14,051 nucleotides of DNA from the NCBI GenBank assembly GCA_023252015.1, contig JAHEXS010000017.1:1-14051 (forward strand), in the 5' to 3' direction. Positions 1 to 5,271 of the stretch are shown in pieces. This DNA is from Candidatus Nitrosotenuis sp. (GTDB lineage Archaea > Thermoproteota > Nitrososphaeria > Nitrososphaerales > Nitrosopumilaceae). Each line of letters opens with the position of its first letter. The first letter of the stretch is position 1. The notes beneath the pieces are model-generated. The model saw only the letters and a program-made list of their open reading frames with translations. It searched no databases and was not told the origin of the DNA. Both the position numbers and the translations under genes were made by a program.

Positions 1-22
1 TTACATTTGTGTTATAATGTAA
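1..22. repeat. Short inverted repeat TTACATT/AATGTAA
   Basis: Seven-base perfect arms (1-7 and 16-22) are separated by eight bases at the window edge. A TATA-like stretch (CTTTATAG) follows at about 32-39. It could be an operator, a hairpin at the end of a transcript that lies outside the window, or chance in AT-rich DNA. Confidence 0.25.
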
Positions 23-83
23 GATTAAAAACTTTATAGATCGCTATTTTTTTTAACAAAACCTTCATTTCCACTCAGATACA

Positions 84-206
84 GTGTCCCGACATTACAC
101 ACCTAGAAAATGTCCCTTTGATTGCCCAGAACCCGTTTTTTGCTTCCGTGAGCTGGTAAAACAGCAGGGTAATTTTGGATCGGAATATCATCTAATCAGA
201 CACTGA
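84..206 (+). CDS. Cys/His-rich zinc-type microprotein, 40 aa
   Basis: This 40-residue reading frame starts at GTG, the only usable start after the in-frame TAA just upstream. It contains C10-x3-C14, C20, and a C-terminal H36-x3-H40, within CPFDCPEPVFCF and ending EYHLIRH. That arrangement resembles a small treble-clef or C2H2-like zinc site, so it probably binds zinc, and nucleic acid or protein binding is an inference. The DNA here is richer in G and C than the T-rich spacer that follows, as expected for coding sequence. A weak TATA-like TTTTTTTTAAC (about 48-58) lies some 27 nt before the GTG, which fits leaderless transcription. The opposite strand also has a short open frame, which I take to be its shadow. 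No family name recognised. Confidence 0.55.
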   Translation: MSRHYTPRKCPFDCPEPVFCFRELVKQQGNFGSEYHLIRH

Positions 207-353
207 TTTTGTTTTCAAAAATTCAAATTGTCTTTTGATTTTGTATTTTGTTAGATTTTCGTTTACAGATTTTTTTGAACTAGTTTTTTGATCAGAATAA
301 TTTTTGCTGTCTTTGTTTTTTTTCAGTTGAAAAATTTTCAAAAGATTGCTCAA
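192..353 (-). other. Possible small Lys/Ser/Asn-rich ORF, 53 codons
   Basis: A minus-strand frame opens at a TTG (351-353) and runs 53 codons to a TAG. It is in the same frame as the 30-codon ORF at 381-473, separated only by one TAA and nine further sense codons. The predicted peptide is rich in Lys, Ser and Asn, which follows largely from the T-rich plus strand, so composition is weak support. A run of 62 sense codons without a stop in such A-rich sequence is still somewhat unusual. It may be chance, a separate microprotein, or the second half of a gene broken by the TAA at 381-383. Confidence 0.2.
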
Positions 354-380
354 GATCTTATTGGTTGATTTTTTTGCAAA

Positions 381-473
381 TTAATTTATGGTAATAATTG
401 TGTCAACTTGGAGTTGATTACCGTTAACCTCTATTTCCACTCCACGAATAATATCAGCAAAAAAGGCATTCAT
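381..473 (-). CDS. Possible 30-aa microprotein divergent to tfb
   Basis: ATG at 471-473 opens a 30-codon frame ending in TAA. The peptide (MNAFFADIIRGVEIEVNG... ending VDTIITIN) has an alternating hydrophobic/polar pattern that looks like beta strands, with balanced composition unlike random AT-rich DNA. The AT-rich box at 485-495 that serves tfb is close enough to act in the opposite direction, though its spacing is somewhat short. No Cys, no membrane segment and no recognised family. Reading continues in frame past the stop (see 192-353), so it could be the intact front part of an interrupted gene. Existence is moderately supported; function is unknown. Confidence 0.35.
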   Translation of the reverse strand: MNAFFADIIRGVEIEVNGNQLQVDTIITIN

Positions 474-484
474 TATAGTTAAAT

Positions 485-495
485 CTTTTTATTTA
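485..495 (+). promoter_or_regulatory. TATA box of tfb
   Basis: CTTTTTATTTA is centred about 30 nt before the ATG at 521. There is no Shine-Dalgarno-like sequence between it and the ATG, so a leaderless or near-leaderless mRNA is likely. Confidence 0.5.
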
Positions 496-520
496 GAATC
501 AAAAAACTTGGTTTGAACTT

Positions 521-1432
521 ATGACACAAACTTCACGAAGTAGCGATAGATGTCCACGTTGCTCTAAAGGCTCAATGCTAACAGACGGAAGTACAGGAGA
601 AATGTTTTGCAATACATGCGGATTTGTCGCAACCGAAAGAGTTGAAGAGGAAGGACCAGAATGGCGTTCATTCTCAAAAGAAGAAGGGGAAAACCGAACT
701 AGAACTGGAACCCCGACTTCGTTGGCAATGCATGACATGGGTCTTGCAACCATAATCGGCCAAGCAGACAAGGATGCATCGGGAAAGCCACTTACATCTT
801 CAATGAAAAGCACAATTGAAAGACTCAGGACTTGGGACAGTCGAAGTCAAGTACACGAGCCAGTAGACAGAAACTTTAGGCAGGCATTCAGCGAGCTTGA
901 CAGACTAAAAGACAAGCTTGCACTATCAGATGCGGTAATTGAAAAGACTGCCTACATCTACAGAAAGGCACTAGACAAAGGCCTTGTCAGAGGTCGCTCA
1001 ATTCCAGGACTTGTTGCTGCAGCATTATACGCAGCATGTAGAAACACAGAGACTCCAAGAACGCTTACCGACGTAGCAAATGGAATCAACATCAAACGAA
1101 AGGATGTAGCAAGATGTTACAGATTGCTTCTCAGGGAATTAGAACTGAAAATGCCAGTAGTAGATCCAATCAAGGGAGTTGCAAGAATTGCAAGCATTGC
1201 AGACCTAAGTGAGAAGACAAAGAGAAAGGCACTTGAATTCCTAAAGGAGGCAAGCCGTATTGAGGTATCTGCAGGAAAGGATCCAATGGGTCTTGCAGCA
1301 GCGGCGCTTTACTTGGCTTGTGTGATGTTAGGAGAAAACAAGACCCAGAAAGACATTGCTCAGGCTGCAGGCGTAACAGAAGTAACAATTCGAAATAGAT
1401 ACAAAGGCCTCAAAGAAGCACTAAAACTCTAA
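521..1432 (+). CDS. tfb: Transcription initiation factor B (TFIIB homologue)
   Basis: A 303-aa archaeal TFB, full length for the family. It bridges TBP-bound promoter DNA and RNA polymerase. The N-terminal zinc ribbon is complete (C11-x2-C14, C30-x2-C33) and is followed by the B-reader region with the conserved PEWRSF (46-51). Two cyclin-like repeats follow (roughly 115-210 and 215-303). The second contains the helix-turn-helix TQKDIAQAAGVTEVTIRNR (275-293), which in this family reads the BRE upstream of the TATA box. The ATG start gives the normal N-terminus and lies about 30 nt from a TATA box. A T-run follows the stop. Thaumarchaeal genomes often carry several TFB copies; nothing here tells whether this is the general or a specialised one. 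Confidence 0.96.
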   Translation: MTQTSRSSDRCPRCSKGSMLTDGSTGEMFCNTCGFVATERVEEEGPEWRSFSKEEGENRTRTGTPTSLAMHDMGLATIIGQADKDASGKPLTSSMKSTIERLRTWDSRSQVHEPVDRNFRQAFSELDRLKDKLALSDAVIEKTAYIYRKALDKGLVRGRSIPGLVAAALYAACRNTETPRTLTDVANGINIKRKDVARCYRLLLRELELKMPVVDPIKGVARIASIADLSEKTKRKALEFLKEASRIEVSAGKDPMGLAAAALYLACVMLGENKTQKDIAQAAGVTEVTIRNRYKGLKEALKL

Positions 1433-1434
1433 TC

Positions 1435-1441
1435 TTTTTTT
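1435..1441 (+). terminator. T-run terminator after tfb
   Basis: Seven consecutive T residues begin two bases after the tfb stop codon. Archaeal polymerases terminate at such T-runs without needing a hairpin. Confidence 0.5.
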
Positions 1442-1453
1442 GTGTGCTAAATC

Positions 1454-1464
1454 TTAATATCGAT
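1454..1464 (+). promoter_or_regulatory. Promoter core TTAATATCGAT
   Basis: This TATA-like core begins 30 nt before the GTG at 1484. The identical 11-mer recurs at 2959-2969, ahead of another small membrane protein gene. Confidence 0.45.
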
Positions 1465-1483
1465 TGATTTTGGTTTTTTACTT

Positions 1484-1921
1484 GTGAGAAAGAAACTGAC
1501 AATTGGAGTCATGGTTGTAATTACAATAGCTGCTGCAGCTGTAATTGGTTCATCAATGTTTTCTGGAACAAAAAACCCGCGTGAGGAGATTTACCACGTA
1601 ATGCTAGCAGATCCTAAACTATATCACGACGGAATATTTTCTGATACTTTTACTGTCAAAGAGGGAACGTACCAGTTTAGGTTTGTTCCAAATGGCGATA
1701 GTCCTGAAGTTTTGACAATTATACTCAAAGGAAGCTCGTTTTCATTTTCTGAAGATTTCAAGTTGGAGGGAATACCCCATGATAGTGGAATTTCAAAATA
1801 CTACACATGGAAGTATAACGGGCAAGACACGATCAGTGTTCCAGAGGAACAAGAATTACAAATTAGCATCAACCCACAAGGAAATGTTCTGGGACCAGTT
1901 TCTGTTTATCTAGTAAAATAG
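1484..1921 (+). CDS. Membrane-anchored exported protein, unknown family, 145 aa
   Basis: The start is GTG (1484), 30 nt after the beginning of a TATA-like core, which fits a leaderless mRNA. After a basic RKK there is one hydrophobic helix (about 5-25, ITIAAAAVIG), a signal anchor. The remaining 120 residues alternate hydrophobic and polar, with several Gly/Pro/Asn turns and a pattern like FTVKEGTYQFRFVPNG and QISINPQGNVLGPVSVYLV. I read this as an extracytoplasmic beta-sandwich. There are no Cys residues and no catalytic motif that I recognise. Small anchored beta domains of this kind are common as orphan genes in Nitrososphaerota. It is a monocistronic gene between tfb and a gene-free stretch. 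Function unknown; a cell-envelope role is inferred only from the topology. Confidence 0.8.
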   Translation: MRKKLTIGVMVVITIAAAAVIGSSMFSGTKNPREEIYHVMLADPKLYHDGIFSDTFTVKEGTYQFRFVPNGDSPEVLTIILKGSSFSFSEDFKLEGIPHDSGISKYYTWKYNGQDTISVPEEQELQISINPQGNVLGPVSVYLVK

Positions 1922-2023
1922 GCTGGCGTGGCCCCAAACGCAGAACTTGAGAGATTCCCTCTCACTTGCATAACGCAAATGCGTTAATGGTTTGCCTAAT
2001 TGTTCTGCTGGACCACGCGTCCT
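1921..2023. ncRNA. Candidate structured RNA, about 100 nt, family unknown
   Basis: There is no ORF here, but pairing is dense. An outer stem GCGTGG/CCACGC (1926-1931 with 2013-2018) encloses a second perfect 7-bp stem GCAGAAC/GTTCTGC (1940-1946 with 2002-2008). Inside are two hairpins: GAGAG/CTCTC (1949-1953 with 1959-1963, loop ATTCC) and AACGC/GCGTT (1972-1976 with 1981-1985, loop AAAT). The stems are markedly more GC-rich than the surrounding AT-rich spacer. The internal loop is asymmetric (8 nt on one side, 4 nt on the other). It lacks a T-arm, so it is not a normal tRNA. It lacks an ACA after the lower stem, so it is not a clear H/ACA guide. It also lacks recognisable SRP, RNase P or 5S motifs. 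The strand is undecided. A MITE-like inverted repeat or chance is the alternative. Confidence 0.4.
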
Positions 2024-2070
2024 TTAGTCGATAGGAATTATGTCCTTTCGCATTGTTTTGTATAGGAATT
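2019..2070. repeat. Two imperfect copies of GTCCTTT...ATAGGAATT
   Basis: GTCCTTT occurs at 2019-2025 and 2042-2048, each followed by ATAGGAATT (2031-2039 and 2062-2070). The gap between the two words is 5 bases in the first copy and 13 in the second. The first copy overlaps the edge of the RNA-like element. Meaning unknown; may be a degenerate duplication or regulator binding sites. Confidence 0.3.
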
Positions 2071-2116
2071 TATCTTATTTAAGATTTAGTGTAAATGTTT
2101 ACATAAAATAACTACT

Positions 2117-2166
2117 TATTATCAAATTATTTTTTATGTATACTTTAAAAAGCAATATTATCAAAT
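2117..2166 (+). promoter_or_regulatory. SDR gene promoter with flanking direct repeats
   Basis: A TATA box TTTAAAAA (2144-2151) lies about 35 nt before the ATG at 2183, predicting a leader of about 10 nt. A perfect 11-bp direct repeat, TATTATCAAAT, sits on both sides of it (2117-2127 and 2156-2166, period 39). The downstream copy falls where polymerase would bind, so a repressor that reads both copies is a reasonable guess. Confidence 0.4.
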
Positions 2167-2182
2167 CATACAAAACTAAATC

Positions 2183-2926
2183 ATGAATCTTTCAGGAAAG
2201 GTTGCCTTGGTAACAGGCGGAAGTAGAGGAATAGGAAAATCAATTGCCATGTTATTTCTAAAAGAGGGTGCAAAGGTTGCAATAACTGGCAGGAACACAG
2301 ACAGACTTGAACTAGTCAGAAAAGAGCTTGGAGATGTTTTGACAATACCTGCCGATATACGTAATGAAAAAAAGGTACAATCCGCAATAGAAAAGGTAAT
2401 AGAAAAATTTGGCAGACTGGATATCTTGGTTAATAATGCTGGGATTTTTCCAGAGGTCAAGCTACTTCATCAAATCAGAGAGTCAGAATGGAATGAGGTG
2501 ATTGATGTAAACTTGACAGGACAGTTTCGTTTTACAAAAGCAGCAATTCCATATTTACAAAAAAATGGTGGAAGTATAATCAATATTGCATCAAATGCTG
2601 GACTAAAGGCATTTGATAATTTTCATGCAGACGCATACACCGCATCAAAGGGGGCACTTGTTTTGCTGACAAAGTCTTGGGCATTAGAATATGCCAAAGA
2701 CAAGATCAGGGTAAATTGCATTTGTCCTGGAGTTGTCGATACTGATATGACAAAAGAATTCCTCTCTACACAAGCACAAAGAGAAATGCTTGATTTGGAA
2801 TATCCGATTGGGAGAATTGGAAATGTTGAGGATATTGCCAAATCAGCTCTGTACTTTGCATCCGATGATTCAGGATGGGTTACTGGCTCTGTTTTGGCAA
2901 TAGACGGCGGCGAGTCAGCAAAATGA
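2183..2926 (+). CDS. Short-chain dehydrogenase/reductase, FabG-like
   Basis: A complete classical SDR of 247 aa. It has the Rossmann motif TGGSRGIG (11-18), D58 after strand beta-3, NNAG (84-87), N110, catalytic S137 in INIAS, Y152-x3-K156 (YTASK), and the PG motif (182-183). The C-terminal TGSVLAIDGG is typical of the 3-oxoacyl-ACP reductase-like group. R37 right after strand beta-2 (ITGR) suggests a preference for NADP(H). Substrate cannot be read from sequence: acyl-ACP/CoA reduction, or oxidation or reduction of a sugar or alcohol, are all possible. It stands alone, with its own TATA box and a short leader, so it is probably regulated separately from its neighbours. ATG is chosen because it precedes the Rossmann strand by the usual distance. 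Confidence 0.9.
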   Translation: MNLSGKVALVTGGSRGIGKSIAMLFLKEGAKVAITGRNTDRLELVRKELGDVLTIPADIRNEKKVQSAIEKVIEKFGRLDILVNNAGIFPEVKLLHQIRESEWNEVIDVNLTGQFRFTKAAIPYLQKNGGSIINIASNAGLKAFDNFHADAYTASKGALVLLTKSWALEYAKDKIRVNCICPGVVDTDMTKEFLSTQAQREMLDLEYPIGRIGNVEDIAKSALYFASDDSGWVTGSVLAIDGGESAK

Positions 2927-2958
2927 ATCATACCTCACAGACTAAAAGCCAAATCAAT

Positions 2959-2969
2959 TTAATATCGAT
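2959..2969 (+). promoter_or_regulatory. Promoter core TTAATATCGAT (second copy)
   Basis: Identical to the core at 1454-1464. By the same spacing, transcription would begin near 2985-2989. That is downstream of the ATG at 2976 and close to the in-frame GTG at 2985. Confidence 0.4.
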
Positions 2970-2975
2970 ATTTTA

Positions 2976-3194
2976 ATGAAATGTGTGAGTCCACAAAAGA
3001 AAAGAAATCTCAAAATCATCATATTACTTTCTATGATTTGGTTTGTGATTTCCCTTCCTCTGCCATGGCTTTATAAAACACCAGAAGAGGCAAGACCGCA
3101 AATGAACATTCTGCTTCAGATGATTGGCATTATTTCAATTCCATTCATAGCGCTTGGAATTGCCTGGACTATAAAGCCGGAACTAACCACATAA
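2976..3194 (+). CDS. Small two-helix membrane protein, 72 aa
   Basis: A short, very hydrophobic protein. After a basic N-terminus (QKKRNLK) there are two membrane helices, roughly residues 13-32 (IIILLSMIWFVISLPLPWLY) and 44-65 (NILLQMIGIISIPFIALGIA). A charged loop (KTPEEARPQ) joins them. I do not recognise a family. The start is ambiguous. ATG at 2976 adds MKC, while the promoter core at 2959-2969 fits better with the in-frame GTG at 2985, which would give 69 aa. The gene ends four bases before the CysQ-like gene, so the two are probably cotranscribed. That spacing alone does not link them in function. Confidence 0.7.
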   Translation: MKCVSPQKKRNLKIIILLSMIWFVISLPLPWLYKTPEEARPQMNILLQMIGIISIPFIALGIAWTIKPELTT

Positions 3195-3198
3195 GAAA

Positions 3199-4017
3199 TT
3201 GTCAATCAAACCACCATTTGTAAATCCGCTAAACGAGGCCGCACTTGCCATTGATGCTGCAATACAGGCAAGCAAGGTAGTAATGGAAATTTATGCGCAG
3301 GATTTTGCAATAGAGCGCAAAGACGACGACTCTCCAATAACAAAGGCAGACTTGCAAAGTAATCAAATCATAAAAGAAATTCTTTCAAGTTCCGGCTTAC
3401 CAATTTTGTCAGAAGAGGACGAGGACGACAAATCAAGATTAGAGCGTGAGAGAATTTGGATTGTTGATCCGCTTGATGGTACAAGTGATTTTGTAAACAA
3501 GACTGGGGAATTTACGATTATGATTGCCCTAGTAGAAAAGAAAAAACCCGTACTCGGGATAATTTCAAGGCCAACTACAAACATGCTGTTTTTGGCGCAA
3601 AGAGGAAGCGGTGCATTTGTATTTGAAAAAGAATCTTGGAAAAAATTGACCGTGAGCAAAACTAGCGAATTAAAAAAATGCAATGCGGTTGGGAGTAGAT
3701 TTCACTTAACAGAGGCCGAAAAGGAGTTTTTCAAAAGTCTTGGGGTTGAGAGCTTTGTAAGCAGGGGTAGCTCACTAAAGGTTGCAGAAATTTGTATGGG
3801 AATGGCAGACATTTACCTTACAACCTCAGACAAAATAAAACAGTGGGATACTTGTGCGTCTTATTGCCTGATTACTGAATCTGGAGGAAAAATGACTGAC
3901 ATGTATGGTAATGACATTCTATACAACACTGAAAGACTAAACCATGAAAATGGCCTACTTGTGACAAACAGTCTTGTACATGATCAGATAATCAAAAAAT
4001 ACCAATCACTTGGCTAG
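3199..4017 (+). CDS. cysQ: 3'(2'),5'-bisphosphate nucleotidase, CysQ/IMPase family
   Basis: A 272-aa lithium-sensitive-phosphatase fold protein. It has the metal-binding SEE (71-73), DPLDGT (90-95) and W216-D217, which are the family's carboxylates. The stretch SDFVNKTGEFTIMIALV and the following PVLGII match the CysQ branch (GEFTVNIALI...PVLG) better than inositol monophosphatase. CysQ hydrolyses PAP, the by-product of PAPS use, to AMP. The facing APS kinase gene that makes PAPS supports this. The start is TTG at 3199, four bases after the previous stop; the next Met is residue 29, too late for the fold. Its 3' end overlaps the cysC 3' end by 12 bases. Inositol-1-phosphate or fructose-1,6-bisphosphate phosphatase activity remains possible, as archaeal family members are often broad. 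Confidence 0.85.
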   Translation: MSIKPPFVNPLNEAALAIDAAIQASKVVMEIYAQDFAIERKDDDSPITKADLQSNQIIKEILSSSGLPILSEEDEDDKSRLERERIWIVDPLDGTSDFVNKTGEFTIMIALVEKKKPVLGIISRPTTNMLFLAQRGSGAFVFEKESWKKLTVSKTSELKKCNAVGSRFHLTEAEKEFFKSLGVESFVSRGSSLKVAEICMGMADIYLTTSDKIKQWDTCASYCLITESGGKMTDMYGNDILYNTERLNHENGLLVTNSLVHDQIIKKYQSLG

Positions 4018-4521
4018 GTTTTTTGATTTTAAGAAATTTAAAAGATTTTGAACGCTTTGCTCTAGTGTTTCTTTTTCTGTGTCAAGTACAAAGTTTGGAT
4101 TTGGGGGGGCTTCATATGGATCGCTTATGCCAGTAAAGTTCTTGATTTCGTTGGATCGTGCCTTTTTGTACATTCCCTTAACATCGCGAGTTTCACATTC
4201 TTGTAATGAGCATTTTACGTATACTTCAAAGAATCTAGTGTCATCTCCGACTATTTTTCTTGCGTCCTGTCTATTTTCAATAAATGGACTGACTAGAGAA
4301 ATGCAGCACGGAACATTGTGCTTTAGGAGCAGTTTAGCCAGATGTGCGACTTTTTTGTTGTGCTCGACTCGTCCTTCTTTTGAAAAGTCCTTTGGTGAGA
4401 GCCATTCTCGTAATTCGTCGCCATCAAGTATGGCAAGATTTGGGACGTGTTTTTGCATTGCTCTAACTATGGTAGTCTTGCCGGAACATGGAAGGCCAGT
4501 CATCCATACCACAAATGTCAT
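4006..4521 (-). CDS. cysC: Adenylylsulfate (APS) kinase
   Basis: A 171-aa P-loop kinase that phosphorylates APS at the 3' position to give PAPS. The Walker A motif is GLPCSGKTT (9-17). DGDELR (33-38) and the signature FTGISDPYEAP (129-139) are those of CysC. SPFIENRQDAR (78-88) matches the substrate-binding helix. Length is normal for a stand-alone CysC, with no sulfurylase domain attached. A TATA-like TTTAAG (4547-4552, minus) lies about 26-29 nt before the ATG, implying a leaderless message. It is convergent with cysQ and they overlap by 12 bases. Together the pair would make and then recycle 3'-phosphoadenylated nucleotides, for assimilation of sulfate or sulfation of polymers. No PAPS reductase or sulfotransferase is in the window. 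Confidence 0.94.
   Translation of the reverse strand: MTFVVWMTGLPCSGKTTIVRAMQKHVPNLAILDGDELREWLSPKDFSKEGRVEHNKKVAHLAKLLLKHNVPCCISLVSPFIENRQDARKIVGDDTRFFEVYVKCSLQECETRDVKGMYKKARSNEIKNFTGISDPYEAPPNPNFVLDTEKETLEQSVQNLLNFLKSKNLAK
4019..4024 (+). terminator. T-run after cysQ, inside the end of cysC
   Basis: Six T residues begin two bases after the cysQ stop and lie within the 3' coding end of cysC. They are a likely termination site for the plus-strand operon. Confidence 0.35.
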
Positions 4522-4565
4522 TTCATTTTAACTCAAAATTCTAGTTCTTAAAGACTTTACGAAAA

Positions 4566-5105
4566 TTATGAAGCAAACCAGTCTTGTTTTTCCAGATATT
4601 CAATTTCCTTCATTACCGTTTCAATCTTTGTCGATACTGCCATGACTGACTGGAATTGCTCATACATTACCTGTTCTTCCTCTTTTGAGAGAACTTTAGG
4701 TGCCTTTTTGAAAAATTCTTCTTCCTTTGTCAGATGATCATTTAGGTAAATGGCATAGGTTCGCAGAAATCTTGCAACTGGCTCTCTGGCGTCTTCGCCA
4801 TTTTTCCATCTCTGAACGTGTTTTGCAATATTTGCTGCAATTCTTCTGCTAAATTCGTGCTCTATTGTAAATTTTCTAATTTCTTCTTTTAGCGTGTCAT
4901 AACTTGCAACACATGCAAAGTACGAGTCCTCTTCTCTGGAATAATGAATCGCATCCAAAAATTCGGAAATCACAAAGGTGATTTTTTCTAAATCAGAAAT
5001 AGGAATTGACTTTTTTGCATACAACTCTTGGTAGCATTTTATGATTATTTTTTCTAGGTGTCTTATTTTGAGGTGGTCTTGTCGAAGGGTTTCAGTCGCA
5101 CTCAT
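4566..5105 (-). CDS. Hemerythrin (HHE)-like diiron protein, 179 aa
   Basis: An all-helical protein with the hemerythrin/HHE ligand set: H11 in RQDH, H54-x3-E58 (HYSRE), H83 in IEHE, and H124-x3-E128 (HLTKE). Those positions, spaced over four helices, are the usual non-heme diiron site that binds O2, NO or peroxide. The C-terminal 40 residues are strongly charged and probably form a fifth helix. No sensor output domain is fused, so it is a stand-alone oxygen or redox-stress protein rather than a chemoreceptor. Its TATA box (TTTATAAT, about 5130-5137 minus) gives a near-leaderless ATG start. The TATA box directly abuts the stop codon of the Cys-rich microprotein upstream. The specific ligand in the cell is not known. 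Confidence 0.85.
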   Translation of the reverse strand: MSATETLRQDHLKIRHLEKIIIKCYQELYAKKSIPISDLEKITFVISEFLDAIHYSREEDSYFACVASYDTLKEEIRKFTIEHEFSRRIAANIAKHVQRWKNGEDAREPVARFLRTYAIYLNDHLTKEEEFFKKAPKVLSKEEEQVMYEQFQSVMAVSTKIETVMKEIEYLEKQDWFAS

Positions 5106-5129
5106 TTGGTATGGGTATAATTTTGCTGA

Positions 5130-5137
5130 TTATAAAT
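5130..5137 (-). promoter_or_regulatory. TATA box of the hemerythrin-like gene
   Basis: TTTATAAT on the minus strand is about 28 nt before the ATG at 5105. It begins exactly where the preceding microprotein's stop codon ends. Confidence 0.55.
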
Positions 5138-5233
5138 TCAGGGTGAGCAAACTTTACAATCACATTTCATCATGCCAGCCTTTTCCATGCAATTATCATG
5201 TTTTTCTTCAAAGCATTTGAGGCAGATTACCAT
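5138..5233 (-). CDS. Cys-rich zinc-type microprotein, 31 aa
   Basis: A 31-residue frame from ATG (5231-5233) to TGA (5138-5140). It contains six Cys: C4-x2-C7, C15, and C24-x-C26-x2-C29, in the pieces MVICLKCFEEKHDNC and MMKCDCKVCSP. His12 is also available. Six Cys in 31 residues is far beyond chance and suits one zinc knuckle or a small metal cluster. A TATA-like GATAATAG (about 5255-5262 minus) lies 26 nt before the ATG, as for its neighbours. It sits between an SDR gene and the hemerythrin-like gene, all on one strand but with separate putative promoters. Function unknown; metal or redox binding is an inference from the Cys pattern. Confidence 0.6.
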   Translation of the reverse strand: MVICLKCFEEKHDNCMEKAGMMKCDCKVCSP

Positions 5234-5271
5234 GAATACTATAAGATCATATCACTATTATCGGTTTGGCT

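Noticed and set aside
72..191. 38-codon minus-strand ORF just after 192
   Set aside because: It overlaps the 40-aa plus-strand Cys/His frame, which has a better zinc-site pattern and promoter spacing.
207..380. T-rich tract as a replication origin or CRISPR leader
   Set aside because: T-runs are irregular, there are no iterated origin boxes and no repeats with spacers; it is simply AT-rich spacer.
499..813. 104-codon minus-strand ORF
   Set aside because: It is antisense to tfb, whose zinc ribbon is complete and unmistakable, and the peptide has no recognisable features.
1926..2018. H/ACA guide RNA
   Set aside because: Two stems around an internal loop resemble a guide pocket, but no ACA or AGA follows the lower stem on either strand and no K-turn is evident.
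1921..2023. tRNA gene, possibly with an intron
   Set aside because: The stems could suggest a cloverleaf, but there is no T-loop of the TTCRANNY type on either strand, and acceptor ends do not pair over seven bases.
4079..4531. 150-codon plus-strand ORF
   Set aside because: It is opposite cysC, which has Walker A and family signature motifs; the antisense peptide is low in motif content.
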